DNA from: Burkholderia humptydooensis
GTDB lineage: Bacteria > Pseudomonadota > Gammaproteobacteria > Burkholderiales > Burkholderiaceae
Reading direction: 5' to 3'
NCBI RefSeq assembly: GCF_001513745.1
Contig: NZ_CP013382.1
Coordinates: forward strand, 1,736,001 to 1,800,000
Length of the DNA stretch: 64,000 bases
Shown: piece after piece, positions 10,844 to 21,676 of the stretch
How the letters are laid out: each line of letters opens with the position of its first letter
Position numbering within the stretch: the stretch's first letter is position 1
The notes under the pieces: model-generated
What the model saw: the letters and a program-made list of their open reading frames with translations, nothing else
Databases searched by the model: none
Told to the model about the DNA's origin: nothing
Translations under genes and position numbers: made by a program

Positions 10844-13060
10844 TCACCAGTTGTATTTCGCGCTGGCGAGGACGGTGCGCTCGTTGCCGAATACGCAGAC
10901 CGCGGACGATTGGCAACCGCTGACGAAATGCCGGTCGAACACGTTCGTCACGTTCAGCGCGAAACGCCAGGCGCGGGTGTCGTAGTGCAGCGCCGCATCG
11001 TACAGCGTGTAGCTCGCGACGTTCAGTGCGTTGTCCGGCGCGCCCGCCGACGCGCTCTGGTAGCGAATGCCGCCGCCGAACCCCAGCCCCGATAGCGGGC
11101 CCGCATGCGATGTCCAGTCGCCCCACAGCGACGCCATCTGGCGCGGGAGCGGAACCGCGACCGGCCAGTGGTTCAGCGACGCGTCGTTCGCCTTCACGTT
11201 CTTCACATCCTGATAGACATATGACGCGACGATCGACAGTTCCGGCGTGACCTTGCCCACCGCGCTCAGCTCGACGCCTCGCGAGCGCACCTCGCCCGTC
11301 TGCACGAACGACGTGCCCGTCGGATCGAGATTCGTCGGCGCGGGCGTCACCACGTTCGTCTCGTCGATCCGGTAGACGGCGGCGCTCAGCATGAGGTTCC
11401 TGCCGGGCGCCTGCCAGCGCAGGCCAGCCTCGATCTGCGCGCCGCGCGTCGGCTTCGGCACGCCGCCGCCGAATATCCTGACGCCGATCACCGGATTGAA
11501 CGACGTCGCGTAGCCGACGTATGGCGACAGCCCGTGGTCGCCCCGGTAGGTCAGCCCGAGGCGGCCCGAGAACGCGCTGACGTCCGCCCTCGACTGCGCG
11601 CCCGCCGCGAGATCGTCCTGCCGGAGGCTCACCCGGTCCTCGCGGCCGCCGATCGTGAGCGCCCAGCGGCGCCATTCGATCTGGTCCTGCGCGTATACGC
11701 CGAACGTGTTCATCGCCGTGTACTGATCGATGTGGCCCAACGACGTCGGGCCGGAGAAGATCGCCGCCGTGACAGGCGTGTAGACGGGATCGTAAAGATT
11801 CAGGCTCGGCGCCAGCGCGAGCCATACGCTGTTGGTCGTCGTCTGCCGGTTGTAGTGCAAGCCGAGCAGCAGCGTGTGTTCGAGCGGCCCCGTGCCGAAG
11901 CGCGCCTGCGCGTTGCTGTCGATGTCGAAGCGGCTGTAGTTCAACTGGAACAGCCCCGCGAAGCGCATCATGTCCGTCGTGCTGCCGCGGGCAAGGCCGT
12001 TGCCGAAAACCGATGCGTCGTCGAGCGACAGGTGCATCCAGCGCACGCTCTGGCGCAGCGTCCACGTCGAATCGAGTGCGTGCTCGAACTGATAGCCGAC
12101 GGACCACTGTTTCTTCCGGTAATCGTTGAACGCCGGGTCCCCCATGTAGATGTCCGGCGACAGGCGGCCATTCGGATTCGGCAGCACGGTGCCCCGTGCG
12201 GGCAGGAAATTGAACGAGATGTCGCTCTGGTCCCGCAGGCAGGACGCGGAAACCGTCAGCGAAGTGCGGGCATCCGGCCGCCACCGGAACGACGGCGCAA
12301 GCGCGATGCGCCGGTCCGCGTTCGGGCCGGTCGACGCGTTGCCGTCGCGCGCGACGCCGACGAGGCGGTACGCATATTCGCCGTCCCCGCCCAGCCTGTC
12401 GCCGACGTCGAACATGAACTGCTTGCGCGCATCATTGCCGATCTGCACGCCTGCTTCGCGCACGCGCTCGCCGTCGGCCCGCTTCGCCCGCACGTCGACG
12501 ATCGCGCCCGGATCGCCCGCGCCGTAAAGCACCGACGCCGGCCCGCGCAGCACGCCGACGCTGTCGATCATGAACGGATCGACGCGCCAGTTCGCGATGG
12601 TGGCCGTATTCGGCGCCTGCAATCCGTCGACGAACAACGTGGGCGTGAAGCCGCGCAGCGCCGCATACCAGTCGGTACGGCTGTCGGAGCCGAACGATGC
12701 GAAGCCCGGCACGTAGCGCAGCGCCTGGTTGAGATCGGTCGCGCCGGTCATCTCGATCTGCTGCGCCGTGACGACGTTGATCGTCTGGGGCACCTCGGCG
12801 ATCGGCGTGTCCGTCTTCGTGCCGATCGCCGTGCGCATTCCGACGAGCCCGATCGACGCCGCGTTCGCCTCGCCTTTCACCGCGATCTCCGGCAACGTGA
12901 CGCCGGGCGCCGCATCGATCCGGCTCGCCGCGCCCATCGCCTGCGCGTCGTTCACGGCTTGCGCCGCCTGCGCGCAGGCATGGCCGGACGCCGCCGCACA
13001 AAGCACGCCCCCGGCAACGATCGTGATCGCACGCCGGCCGGCATCCGTTCCCCTCCCCAT
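10844..13060 (-). CDS. TonB-dependent siderophore receptor
   Basis: A 738-residue outer-membrane receptor of the FhuA/FcuA type. A signal peptide ends near GHACAQ; a TonB-box-like stretch (LPEIAVKGEA) follows at about residue 55. The plug domain has IAEVPQTINVVTAQQIE and VLRGPASVLYGAGDPGAIVD. The rest is a 22-strand barrel with SPYVGYATSFNPV and VTNVFDRHFV, ending in aromatic Trp. It would import a ferric siderophore with TonB-ExbBD energy; the plug motif ASVLYGAGDPGG-like points to ferrichrome/pyoverdine-type hydroxamates. No sigma-factor or siderophore biosynthesis genes lie beside it, so it probably scavenges a foreign siderophore. Confidence 0.93.
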   Translation of the reverse strand: MGRGTDAGRRAITIVAGGVLCAAASGHACAQAAQAVNDAQAMGAASRIDAAPGVTLPEIAVKGEANAASIGLVGMRTAIGTKTDTPIAEVPQTINVVTAQQIEMTGATDLNQALRYVPGFASFGSDSRTDWYAALRGFTPTLFVDGLQAPNTATIANWRVDPFMIDSVGVLRGPASVLYGAGDPGAIVDVRAKRADGERVREAGVQIGNDARKQFMFDVGDRLGGDGEYAYRLVGVARDGNASTGPNADRRIALAPSFRWRPDARTSLTVSASCLRDQSDISFNFLPARGTVLPNPNGRLSPDIYMGDPAFNDYRKKQWSVGYQFEHALDSTWTLRQSVRWMHLSLDDASVFGNGLARGSTTDMMRFAGLFQLNYSRFDIDSNAQARFGTGPLEHTLLLGLHYNRQTTTNSVWLALAPSLNLYDPVYTPVTAAIFSGPTSLGHIDQYTAMNTFGVYAQDQIEWRRWALTIGGREDRVSLRQDDLAAGAQSRADVSAFSGRLGLTYRGDHGLSPYVGYATSFNPVIGVRIFGGGVPKPTRGAQIEAGLRWQAPGRNLMLSAAVYRIDETNVVTPAPTNLDPTGTSFVQTGEVRSRGVELSAVGKVTPELSIVASYVYQDVKNVKANDASLNHWPVAVPLPRQMASLWGDWTSHAGPLSGLGFGGGIRYQSASAGAPDNALNVASYTLYDAALHYDTRAWRFALNVTNVFDRHFVSGCQSSAVCVFGNERTVLASAKYNW

Positions 13061-13600
13061 CGTTCAATGCCCCGTCATGGTGGCGGCCGGTTCGGCCTGC
13101 CCGTTGGTCAAAGTGCGGGCCGTCCGGCATCCGCTTCGCTTTTTCGATGATTGCCGCTCGCGCCGGCAGCGCGTCCCGGCCGGTTGCGCCGTGAACGAAC
13201 GCCGATGATATCGGTTGAAAATTGCACTGCCTTTAAAGCGGTCCGTCGAATGGCCCGCGTCGGCCGCCCGGGCGGGCCGCGAGGACGCGATGCCAAGCGA
13301 TCAGCGCCCCTTGACGCGAAGGCCGGACGGAATCGCTCCGCGACCGGGAGCCCGACGAATGATGGGAAAGCCGCGCCGTCCGAGACGAAATCGGATGGCC
13401 GAATCGGGCCGCCGGCCCAGGCGCGCCCGTTCCGGCCGTTCGGCCGAACGGCCAAAATCGCGCGTAGGCGCCGAAGATCGAGTACTGTGGAAGCCATGCG
13501 TCGGGCTTGCGGCGTCCGGATGCGCGAGCGCGTGCGCGCCGATCGCATCGAATCGCCTCGGCATCGATTGCAAAGAACCCGACAGCCTCCGGATGAGCCC
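13061..13600. other. Gene-free interval upstream of receptor and DUF1801 gene
   Basis: About 540 bp between two divergent genes. No convincing protein or RNA gene was seen. It probably contains the receptor promoter; no clear Fur box could be picked by eye. Frames open here are high-GC shadows with no family resemblance. Confidence 0.4.
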
Positions 13601-14041
13601 ATGAAAAACACCGATTCGCCCGAAAACCAGCCGGCCTCCGGGCTGATCGACCGACGGATCGCCGAACTCGGCGACTGGCGCGGCGACACGCTGAGCCGGA
13701 TGCGCCGGCTGATCCATGAAGCGGACCCGGACGTCGTCGAGGAATGGAAGTGGAGAGGCACGCCCGTCTGGTCGCACGACGGCATCATCTGCACCGGCGA
13801 GTCGTACAAGGCGGTCGTCAAGCTGACTTTCGCCAAGGGCGCATCGCTCGACGATCCGGCCGGACTCTTCAATTCGAGCCTCGACGGCAACGTCCGGCGC
13901 GCGATCGACATCCGCGAAGGCGAGACGCTTGACGCCAACGCGTTCAAGACGCTCGTGCGCGCCGCGATCGCGGTCAATCAGTCGAACGGCAAGGCGAAGG
14001 CGGAGTCGAAGGCAAAGCGCGCGAAGCCGGACGAGAAATGA
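13601..14041 (+). CDS. DUF1801-like protein
   Basis: A 146-residue cytoplasmic protein with the pattern of DUF1801 (YdhG-like) proteins: MRRLIHEADPDVVEEWKW, GTPVWSHDGIICTGE and YKAVVKLTFAKGASLDDP. No catalytic role is established for the family. The Lys/Ala-rich tail (about residues 125-146) looks disordered and basic. Upstream in-frame codons run far back but do not resemble the family, so the ATG giving MKNTDSPE was taken. It ends 67 bp from the convergent cupin gene. Confidence 0.8.
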   Translation: MKNTDSPENQPASGLIDRRIAELGDWRGDTLSRMRRLIHEADPDVVEEWKWRGTPVWSHDGIICTGESYKAVVKLTFAKGASLDDPAGLFNSSLDGNVRRAIDIREGETLDANAFKTLVRAAIAVNQSNGKAKAESKAKRAKPDEK

Positions 14042-14108
14042 CAAATGACGCAACGCGCGAAACGCGCGGCGGCCGAGCCCGCGCCACGCGCTCCGCTTCG
14101 CGCGCCCG

Positions 14109-14525
14109 TCACCGCAACGCGCCGGCCAGCTTGCGGATCGCCCTGTGGACGAAAAGCACCGGCCCGGCAAGGTGCGGCCGCAGGATCGCGTGCTTGCGCA
14201 CGTACTTCGGCACGTGCCATTCGGTGCGGCTGCCGGCGTAGAACAACGCGGCGTCGCCGGCGCGCAGCGTGCGGGGCGGGTCGCCGTCCGACGAGACGAT
14301 CACCTCGCCCTCGATCACGTGAATGGTTTCGTCGCAGTCGAAGTACCAGTTGAAACGCCCCGCGGTGCAATCCCAGACCCACATCGACGTCGTCGAGTCG
14401 GGGCTGCACGACCACCGGCCGCTGCGCGCAACGGGCGCTCCTTCGATGATCCATCCGGGATCGATCGGAGAAGGTTGCAATACGACGTCGTCCAGCCGTA
14501 CGGCCTCGAAAACGGAACGGGACAT
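14109..14525 (-). CDS. Small cupin-domain protein
   Basis: A 138-residue single-domain cupin. The first cupin motif is seen around GRFNWYFDCDETIHVIEGE, and the second around LRAGDAALFYAGSRTEWHV, giving the Glu/His set that usually holds a metal. The C-terminal YVRKHAILRPHLAGP strand and short basic tail fit the DUF861 (cupin_3) group, whose members are sugar-binding or ureidoglycolate-type enzymes. A longer upstream start is possible, but MSRSVFEAVRL gives the usual family length. The substrate is unknown. It lies at the end of the arabinose block but is separated from it by about 300 bp on the same strand. Confidence 0.78.
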   Translation of the reverse strand: MSRSVFEAVRLDDVVLQPSPIDPGWIIEGAPVARSGRWSCSPDSTTSMWVWDCTAGRFNWYFDCDETIHVIEGEVIVSSDGDPPRTLRAGDAALFYAGSRTEWHVPKYVRKHAILRPHLAGPVLFVHRAIRKLAGALR

Positions 14526-14834
14526 GGATCTGCCTCTGCTGCTGTTCAATCCGGAAATGACGGGAAACGCGCGGCGGCCGGAAACGGCGGGACCTCCGCC
14601 GGACACGCTCTGCGAACGAGCCGAAGCGGCTATTTTGCAAGCTTTGTTTTCGGCGGCGCAAGGATGATATTTGCGATTTGTAATAAATCACACGCTCGCG
14701 GAGAGCCGCGCGCCTACGATCGAATCGCGGCGGCGCGCGCACCGCGGACGCCACGCGCATTCCCGCGACGCCCGGAGGACGCACACCGGCCGATGCCCGG
14801 CTTGCGCTTCACGCCGGATTTGGCGCAGCCCGCT
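14526..14834. other. Intergenic region between lactonase and cupin genes
   Basis: About 310 bp without a gene. An AT-richer stretch near 14630-14700 (attttgcaagctttgttttc) could serve as promoter of the cupin gene. No hairpin followed by a T run was found for the lactonase end. Confidence 0.35.
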
Positions 14835-15770
14835 TCATGCGTTGCGCGCGAGCGCGAACCGCGGCGTCGCGATTCCCGCATGGCGCGTACCGGCGACGAA
14901 CACGCCGCCCGCGCCCGGATCGCGCGCGAGCGCGCCGCCGTCGAGGCCGACGCGCGCGCTCGTCACGTATAGCCGCCCGTCGCCGTCGAGCGCCACGCAG
15001 CTCGGCTGCGGCGTCGGCACCGCGATGCGATCGGTCTCGACGCCTTGCGCGTCGTAGCGCACGACCCGCGCGCCGCCCCACTGCGCGTTCCACACGCCGC
15101 CACTTGCATCGACCGTCGAGCCGTCGGGCTCGCCGTCCGCGTCGGCAAGCCGGACGAACGACCGGACGCGATCGACGCCGCCGCCCGGCCGGTAGTCGCA
15201 CACCTGGATTTCCCGCGTCGGCGAATCGCAGAAATACATCGCCGAGCCGTCCGGAGAAAATGCGATGCCGTTCGCGATCGCGGCGGGCGGCAGCGCAAGC
15301 CGCTGCAGGCTCAAATCCGCGTTCAGCCGGTAATAGCCGCCCACCGCGCGCGGCGACGCGCCACCGCCCTCGTCCTTCATCCCGAACACGAAGGCGCCCG
15401 CGCGGTCGCAGCGGCCGTCGTTGACGCGCGTCGGCAGCTCGGGCTCGACGTCGACGACCGGCGCGAGCGCCCGCCGGCGCGTGTCGAAGAACGCGATGCG
15501 CGACGCAAGGCCGACGAGCAGCACATCGGGATCGTCGGTGAGCGCGAAGCATGCGATGCGCTCGGGCATCTCCCAACTGTCCGTCGCCGCGCCGCCGTAC
15601 GCGCCGGCCGCGCGCCATCGCCACAGGCGCGCGCCTTCGATGTCGACCCAGTACAGCGCGCGCGTCGCGTCGCACCACGTCGCGCCTTCGCCCAGCGCGT
15701 TGCGGCAGTCGACCAGCAGCGTCGCGGCGGCTGCCGCATCCGTTCGCGCCGGTCGATTCGATGATTCCAT
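14835..15770 (-). CDS. SMP-30/gluconolactonase-family sugar lactonase (probable L-arabinolactonase)
   Basis: A 311-residue beta-propeller of the SMP-30/regucalcin family. Metal-binding positions are visible in NALGEGATWCDATRALYWVD (Glu near the N-terminus), RVNDGRCDRAGAFVFG (Asn/Asp) and PDGSAMYFCDSPTREI. Family members hydrolyse aldonolactones with a divalent metal. Here it would open L-arabino-gamma-lactone to L-arabonate, between the dehydrogenase at 19740-20669 and the dehydratase at 24790-26541. It is the last gene of the ara run, 57 bp after the permease gene. Lactone specificity is inferred from context. Confidence 0.87.
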   Translation of the reverse strand: MESSNRPARTDAAAAATLLVDCRNALGEGATWCDATRALYWVDIEGARLWRWRAAGAYGGAATDSWEMPERIACFALTDDPDVLLVGLASRIAFFDTRRRALAPVVDVEPELPTRVNDGRCDRAGAFVFGMKDEGGGASPRAVGGYYRLNADLSLQRLALPPAAIANGIAFSPDGSAMYFCDSPTREIQVCDYRPGGGVDRVRSFVRLADADGEPDGSTVDASGGVWNAQWGGARVVRYDAQGVETDRIAVPTPQPSCVALDGDGRLYVTSARVGLDGGALARDPGAGGVFVAGTRHAGIATPRFALARNA

Positions 15771-15827
15771 ATCGTCTCCTGATGTCGCGGTGATGCCACG
15801 CGGCCGGAGGGCCGCGCGGCAGCAAGG

Positions 15828-16847
15828 TCAGCCCCGCATCGCGCGCCGCCGACTGCGACGATACTGGTCGAACAGCACCGCGAGCAACAGAATGCCGCCG
15901 CGTATCAGATATTGGTAAAACGTCGGCACGTTGAGGAGGCTCATCGCGTCCTGCACCGAGCCCATGATCAGCACGCCGACGAGCACGCCCGAAATCGTCG
16001 CGACGCCGCCCGTCAGCGACACGCCGCCCAGCACGCACGCCGAGATCACGCCGAGTTCGAGGCCGACCGACGTCTTCGGGTCGCCCAGGCTCATCCGCGA
16101 CGCGAGCATCACGCCGGCGAAGCCCGTCACGAGCCCCTGCAGCACGAACACGGTGATCCTGATTCGCATGACGGGCAGGCCGGCGAGCAGCGCCGCCTCG
16201 CCGTTGCCGCCGACGGCGAGCACGTTCTTGCCGAACACTGTCTTGCGCAGCAGGAAGCCGAACGCGACGAAGCCGACGATGTTGCTCCAGATCGGATACG
16301 AGATGCCGAGGAACGAGCCCGAGCCAAGCGCGAAGAAGCGCTCCTCGGAGATCATCACCGCGTCGCCGTTCGACGTGATGAACGCGAGCCCGCGCACGAC
16401 CTCCATCATCGCGAGCGTGACGATCAGCGAATTGATCCGCCAGCGCGCGATCAGCACGCCGTTGACGAGCCCGACCGCGCCGCCCGCGAGCACGCCCGCC
16501 GCGGCGCCGAGCGCGATGCTGTGCGTCGCCGTGATGAGCGTCGAGGCGACGACGCCCGAGAACGCGACGATCGACGCGACCGACAGGTCGACCTCGCCCA
16601 GCGCGAGCACGAACATCATCGTGACCGCAATCGAGCCGATCAGCGTGACCGACAGCAACAGGCCCTGGATGTTGCGGGCCGTCAGGAAGTCCGGCACGGC
16701 GATCGCGAGCGCCGCGAACAGCGCGACGAACACGACGACGATGCCGGAGCGGTTGAGGAGATCCCACGCGGCGGCGCGCGGCCGCGTGACGGATGCCGGG
16801 GAATCGGCCGGGGAAGAAGTGCCTTGGGGTTGCATGGCTTGACTCAT
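15828..16847 (-). CDS. araH: L-arabinose ABC transporter permease
   Basis: A 339-residue membrane protein of the BPD_transp_2 family (RbsC/AraH type) with 8-10 hydrophobic helices. The conserved loop reads LALGEVDLSVASIVAFSGVV, and GEAALLAGLPVMRIRI is the EAA-like coupling region. MSQAMQPQGTSS is the natural start; the frame is open much further upstream, but that is only antisense GC-rich shadow within the ATPase gene. It forms the inner-membrane channel with the ATPase (35 bp upstream) and the AraF-type binding protein. Confidence 0.9.
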   Translation of the reverse strand: MSQAMQPQGTSSPADSPASVTRPRAAAWDLLNRSGIVVVFVALFAALAIAVPDFLTARNIQGLLLSVTLIGSIAVTMMFVLALGEVDLSVASIVAFSGVVASTLITATHSIALGAAAGVLAGGAVGLVNGVLIARWRINSLIVTLAMMEVVRGLAFITSNGDAVMISEERFFALGSGSFLGISYPIWSNIVGFVAFGFLLRKTVFGKNVLAVGGNGEAALLAGLPVMRIRITVFVLQGLVTGFAGVMLASRMSLGDPKTSVGLELGVISACVLGGVSLTGGVATISGVLVGVLIMGSVQDAMSLLNVPTFYQYLIRGGILLLAVLFDQYRRSRRRAMRG

Positions 16848-16882
16848 GTCGTTCGCGTTTTCCGGTTTGCGCTGCCGCGCCG

Positions 16883-18433
16883 CTAGCGCGGCAGCGCGAG
16901 CTTGATCAATGCGTCGGGGCTCGCCTGCGCCTTCGCCACGCAGCCGGCGATCCGCCCTTCCTTCATCACGACGATGCGGTCCGACACGCCGATCACCTCG
17001 GCCAGATCGCTCGACACGATGAGCACCGTGCGGCCCGCGTCGGCGAGCTCGTAGAACAGGTTGTAGATTTCCGCGCGCGCGCCGACGTCGATGCCGCGCG
17101 TCGGCTCGTCCATCAGGAACACGTCGATGCGCTCGGCGAGCCAGCGCGCGAGGATCACCTTCTGCTGGTTGCCGCCCGACAGCGCGCCGATCGGCGTATC
17201 GGCGTCGCGCGTCTTGATCGCGAGCCGCGCGATGTAGCGCGCGGCGAGCTCGCGCTCGCGCCGAGCGTCGAGCAGCAAGCGCGCGGGGCTGAAGTGGCGC
17301 CGCGCGCTCAGGTTCAGGTTGTCCGCGACCGACGCGATCGCGACGATCCCTTCCTGCTTGCGGTCCTCCGGGCACAGCGCGATGCCGGCGCGCACCGCGT
17401 CGCGCGGGCTCGCGAACGACACGCGCCGGCCGTTCAGCTCGACGTGGCCCGCGCTCGGGCGCGCGGCGCCGTACAGCAGCTTCATCAGCTCCGAGCGCCC
17501 GGCGCCGACGAGCCCGAAGAAGCCGACGATCTCGCCGCGCCGCGCGCTGAACGACACCGGCTCGGCGAGGCCCGGCCCGCACAGGCCCTTCGCCTCGATC
17601 GCCACGTCGCCCGGCTCGCGCGGCCGATAGCCATACACGTCGGCGATCGGGCGGCCGACCATGCAGCCGATCAGCCTGTCGCGATCGAGATCGGCGACCG
17701 ATTCGAACGTCTCGATGCGGCGGCCGTCGCGAAACACCGTCACGCGGTCGCACAGCGCGTCGACTTCCTCCATCCGGTGCGTGACGTAGATGATCGCGCG
17801 GCCGTCCGCGCGCAGCGCGTGAATGATCCGGAACAGGCGCTCGGTCTCGCGCGCGGACAGCGAGCTCGTCGGCTCGTCGAACGCGATCACGCGCGCGTCG
17901 CGCATCAGCGCCTTGCCGATCTCGATCATCTGCCGCTGCCCGATCGACAGCAGCTTCACCGGCGTGTTCGGATCGATCCGCTCGCCGAGCCGCTCGAGCC
18001 CGGTCGTCGCGCGCGCGACGAGCGCGCGCTCGTCGAGCACGCCCGCACGGTTCGGCAGTTGCCCGAGCATCAGGTTCTCGGCGACCGTCAGCTCGGGCAC
18101 GAGATGCAGTTCCTGATAGATGATCGCGATGCCCGCCTCGAGCGCCGCGCGCGTCGAGCCGAAGCGCTGCGCGAGCCCGTTCAGCCGCAGCGTGCCCGCC
18201 TGCGGCTGGTTCACGCCGGAGAGCACCTTCAGGAGCGTCGACTTGCCCGCGCCGTTCTCGCCCATCAGCCCGTGCACCTCGCCCGCGCGCACCGACAGCG
18301 ACACCGCGTCGAGCGCGCGCACGCCGGGAAACGTCACGGTGACGCCGTCGAGCTCGAGGCATGCGGCGCGCGGCGCAGGGCCGGCCGCGCCGGCCGCCGG
18401 CTCGCCGCGCGTGTGTATCGTCGTGTCAGTCAT
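16883..18433 (-). CDS. araG: L-arabinose ABC transporter ATP-binding protein
   Basis: A 516-residue double ATPase of the CUT2 family. The first half has Walker [10 protein letters not shown], signature LSIGQRQ and Walker [13 protein letters not shown]. The second half has the degenerate Walker [10 protein letters not shown], signature LSGGNQQKV and Walker [16 protein letters not shown], as expected for AraG/RbsA proteins, where the second site differs. It powers sugar import through AraH. It starts 22 bp after the binding-protein stop and clearly belongs to the same transcript. Confidence 0.93.
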   Translation of the reverse strand: MTDTTIHTRGEPAAGAAGPAPRAACLELDGVTVTFPGVRALDAVSLSVRAGEVHGLMGENGAGKSTLLKVLSGVNQPQAGTLRLNGLAQRFGSTRAALEAGIAIIYQELHLVPELTVAENLMLGQLPNRAGVLDERALVARATTGLERLGERIDPNTPVKLLSIGQRQMIEIGKALMRDARVIAFDEPTSSLSARETERLFRIIHALRADGRAIIYVTHRMEEVDALCDRVTVFRDGRRIETFESVADLDRDRLIGCMVGRPIADVYGYRPREPGDVAIEAKGLCGPGLAEPVSFSARRGEIVGFFGLVGAGRSELMKLLYGAARPSAGHVELNGRRVSFASPRDAVRAGIALCPEDRKQEGIVAIASVADNLNLSARRHFSPARLLLDARRERELAARYIARLAIKTRDADTPIGALSGGNQQKVILARWLAERIDVFLMDEPTRGIDVGARAEIYNLFYELADAGRTVLIVSSDLAEVIGVSDRIVVMKEGRIAGCVAKAQASPDALIKLALPR

Positions 18434-18455
18434 CGGTTCCTCGTCGACGTGCCGC

Positions 18456-19478
18456 TCAGATGCCCAGCTCGGCGCGCACCGCCTGCCAGTTCTCGCGCGT
18501 CATCAGCTTGCCGCTCGTCTGCGTATCGGCGGGCGGCGCCTTGCCGCTGCGGATCCAGTCGACGAGGTTCTGCGCGCTCTGCTTGCCGTGGTTCGTCGAG
18601 CTGACCGCGATCGTGCCGAAGAAGCCCGTCGGCTCCTTCTTCTGGAATTCGGCGAACGCCTCGCCCGCGCCGTTGATGCCGACGCCGATCACGTCCGCCG
18701 CCGGAATGTGCAGTTGCTCGGTCGCACGCACCGCGCCCAGCACCGTTTCCTCGTTCAGCGCGAAGATCACCCACTTCTTCACGTTCGGATGCCGCGCGAG
18801 CACGGGCGCCGCCGCGCTGAAGCCGCCTTCGTCGTCGGTCGTCTTCTGCGGCGCGTCGAAGATGTTCTCTTTCCTGAAGCCGCTCGCGAGGAGCGCCTGC
18901 GTCGCGCCGTCGGTGCGCAGCTTCGCGGTCGGCAGCTCGTAGTTCGTCACGCGCAGCGCGCCGACTTCCTCCGGCTTCCAGCCGCGCCTTTTCATCTCGT
19001 CGGCGATCGCCTGGCCCACCTGGTTGCCGATCTTCGTCGCCGACATCCCGAGGTGCGGCACGTTCGCGAGCGGCTTGCCCGACGAATCGACGAGCTGGTC
19101 GTCGACGGTCACGAACTTCATGTCGTAGCGCTTCGCGCGCGCGGCGATCGCGGGCCCGAGGCGCACGTCCGGCGCGCAGATCACGAAGCCCTGCGCGCCC
19201 TGCGTGCCGAGGTTGTCGATCGCGGCGAGCACCTTCTCGCCGTCCGGCGTGCCGATGTTGACGACCGCGAAGCCGTCCTTTCGGCCGAGCGACGTCGCGG
19301 CCTTCTGCTCGTTGATGAACCACGCCTGCTCGGGCATCTTCACGAGGAAGCCGATCTTCAGCGGCGTGTCCGCGCGGGTCGCGGCGGGCATCGCGAGCGG
19401 CGCGGCAAGAAGCGCCGCGAACGCGGCGCGCAGGGTCAAGCGGCGAATCGTGCGGGTCATGGTGCGTCTCCTTGTCAT
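18456..19478 (-). CDS. araF: L-arabinose-binding periplasmic protein
   Basis: A 340-residue protein (334 if the second ATG is used). The Tat-like or Sec leader [20 protein letters not shown] is followed by [20 protein letters not shown], the start of AraF. AraF-like segments include [32 protein letters not shown] and [14 protein letters not shown], matching the E. coli AraF family better than ribose or xylose binders. It delivers L-arabinose to AraGH. Two ATGs 18 bp apart each have their own AAGGAGACGCA, produced by a tandem duplication; either gives a workable signal peptide. Confidence 0.92.
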   Translation of the reverse strand: MTRRRTMTRTIRRLTLRAAFAALLAAPLAMPAATRADTPLKIGFLVKMPEQAWFINEQKAATSLGRKDGFAVVNIGTPDGEKVLAAIDNLGTQGAQGFVICAPDVRLGPAIAARAKRYDMKFVTVDDQLVDSSGKPLANVPHLGMSATKIGNQVGQAIADEMKRRGWKPEEVGALRVTNYELPTAKLRTDGATQALLASGFRKENIFDAPQKTTDDEGGFSAAAPVLARHPNVKKWVIFALNEETVLGAVRATEQLHIPAADVIGVGINGAGEAFAEFQKKEPTGFFGTIAVSSTNHGKQSAQNLVDWIRSGKAPPADTQTSGKLMTRENWQAVRAELGI

Positions 19479-19492
19479 GTTGCGTCTCCTTG
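19457..19492 (-). repeat. Tandem duplication of ribosome-binding site plus start codon
   Basis: Two 18-bp units, 17 of 18 bases identical, each containing AAGGAGACGCA and an ATG. They place two complete start signals in frame at the beginning of the araF gene, at 19478 and 19460. Confidence 0.85.
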
Positions 19493-19585
19493 ATGTGGGT
19501 CGTTTCCGACTGTCGTGCGTGTTGCCGGCTGCGTGCCGGCTGTATGCCGGCTTGCTGCCGATTCATGGCGGCTCGTCGCGGCGCG

Positions 19586-19637
19586 TTGCCGTGTTGCGTT
19601 GCCGTGTTGCCTTGCCGTGTTGCCTTGCCGTGTTGCC
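19586..19637. repeat. 13-bp tandem repeat, four copies, within the ara operon
   Basis: Four head-to-tail copies of ttgccgtgttgcc, the first differing in its last base. The array lies in the 261-bp spacer between the sugar dehydrogenase gene and araF; the rest of the spacer is also made of gccg/gttgc-rich imperfect repeats. No gene is present. The copy number is likely variable between strains, and the RNA may affect transcription or stability between the two halves of the operon. Confidence 0.8.
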
Positions 19638-19739
19638 GCGTTTGCCGCATGTCGCCGTGCGTCGCCATACAGCGCGTGCGCGAATCCGGCGCATGCTCCG
19701 GCTCCGCGCGCCCGTCCGCCGCCCATGCCCGGCGACGCT

Positions 19740-20699
<960 letters not shown>

Positions 20700-21629
20700 T
20701 CAGCGCGCCCAGCGCAGCACGAGCGGATCGAGCCGGCGCGCGATCTCGATCAGCTCGGCGCGCGAATCCGGATGGATCGGCGGCAGCGGATGCCGCGGCC
20801 GCTCGCACGCGATCACGCCGCCCTCGCGCATCAGCGCCTTCGCGGCGACGAGCCCCGTCTGCCGGTTCTCGTGATTGATGAGCGGCAGCCAGCGCTGGTA
20901 CAGCGCGAACGCGTCGTCGGCGCGCCCGTCGCGATGTGCATCGACGATCGGCCGGATTCCGTCCGGATACGCGCCGCCCGTCATCGCGCCCGTCGCGCCC
21001 GCGTTCAGGTCCGCGAGCAGCGTGATCGCCTCCTCGCCGTCCCACGGCCCCTCGATCGCGTCGCCGCCGAGCCGGATCAGCTCGCGCAGCTTGTTCGCCG
21101 CGCCCGGCGTCTCGATCTTGAAGTACGACACCTGCTCGATCTCGCGCGCCATCCGCGCGAGAAACGGCGCGGACAGCACGGTGCCGCTCGCGGGCGCGTC
21201 CTGGATCATGATCGGGATGTCGAGCGCGTCCGACAGGCGCGCGTAGAACGCGTGGATCTGCGTGTCGGGCACGCGGAACGTCGCGCCGTGATACGGCGGC
21301 ATCGCCATCACCATCGCCGCGCCCAGCTCCTGCGCGCGGCGGCTGCGCGCCGCGCAGACCCGGGTGCTGTAGTGCGTCGTCGTCACGATCACGGGCACGC
21401 GGCCCGCGACGTGCTCGAGAATCGTTCGCGTGAGCACGTCGCGCTCGTCGTCGGCGAGCGCGAACTGCTCGGAGAAGTTCGCGAGGATGCAAAGGCCCTC
21501 CGAGCCCGCATCGATCATGAAATCGACCGCGCGCATCTGGCTCGGCAGATCCAGCTCGCCGGTCTCGGTAAACGTCGTCGGCACGACGGGGAAGACGCCG
21601 CGGTAGCGCGGCGAGCGGCTCGTATTCAT
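20700..21629 (-). CDS. DHDPS-family L-2-keto-3-deoxyarabonate dehydratase
   Basis: A 309-residue (beta/alpha)8 aldolase-type enzyme. The Schiff-base Lys is in VSYFKIETPGAANKL, and the phosphate-free active site includes VIVTTTHYSTRV and ALDIPIMIQDAPASGT. The gene set around it (arabonate dehydratase, semialdehyde dehydrogenase) points to conversion of L-2-keto-3-deoxyarabonate to 2-oxoglutarate semialdehyde rather than to lysine synthesis or aldol cleavage. It sits between the MFS and dehydrogenase genes with short spacers. A KDG-aldolase-like activity cannot be excluded from sequence alone. Confidence 0.86.
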   Translation of the reverse strand: MNTSRSPRYRGVFPVVPTTFTETGELDLPSQMRAVDFMIDAGSEGLCILANFSEQFALADDERDVLTRTILEHVAGRVPVIVTTTHYSTRVCAARSRRAQELGAAMVMAMPPYHGATFRVPDTQIHAFYARLSDALDIPIMIQDAPASGTVLSAPFLARMAREIEQVSYFKIETPGAANKLRELIRLGGDAIEGPWDGEEAITLLADLNAGATGAMTGGAYPDGIRPIVDAHRDGRADDAFALYQRWLPLINHENRQTGLVAAKALMREGGVIACERPRHPLPPIHPDSRAELIEIARRLDPLVLRWAR

Positions 21630-21676
21630 CGGTCGGTTCCTGCGTCAGTGAAAGCGTTCATCGGTCCAGGGCCTGT

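Noticed and set aside
15828..18362. Possible fusion of ATPase and permease (844 codons)
   Set aside because: The N-terminal 500 codons are the wrong frame of araG; only the part after MSQAMQPQ is a real protein.
19586..19637. CRISPR-like array
   Set aside because: The units are 13 bp and head-to-tail with no spacers.
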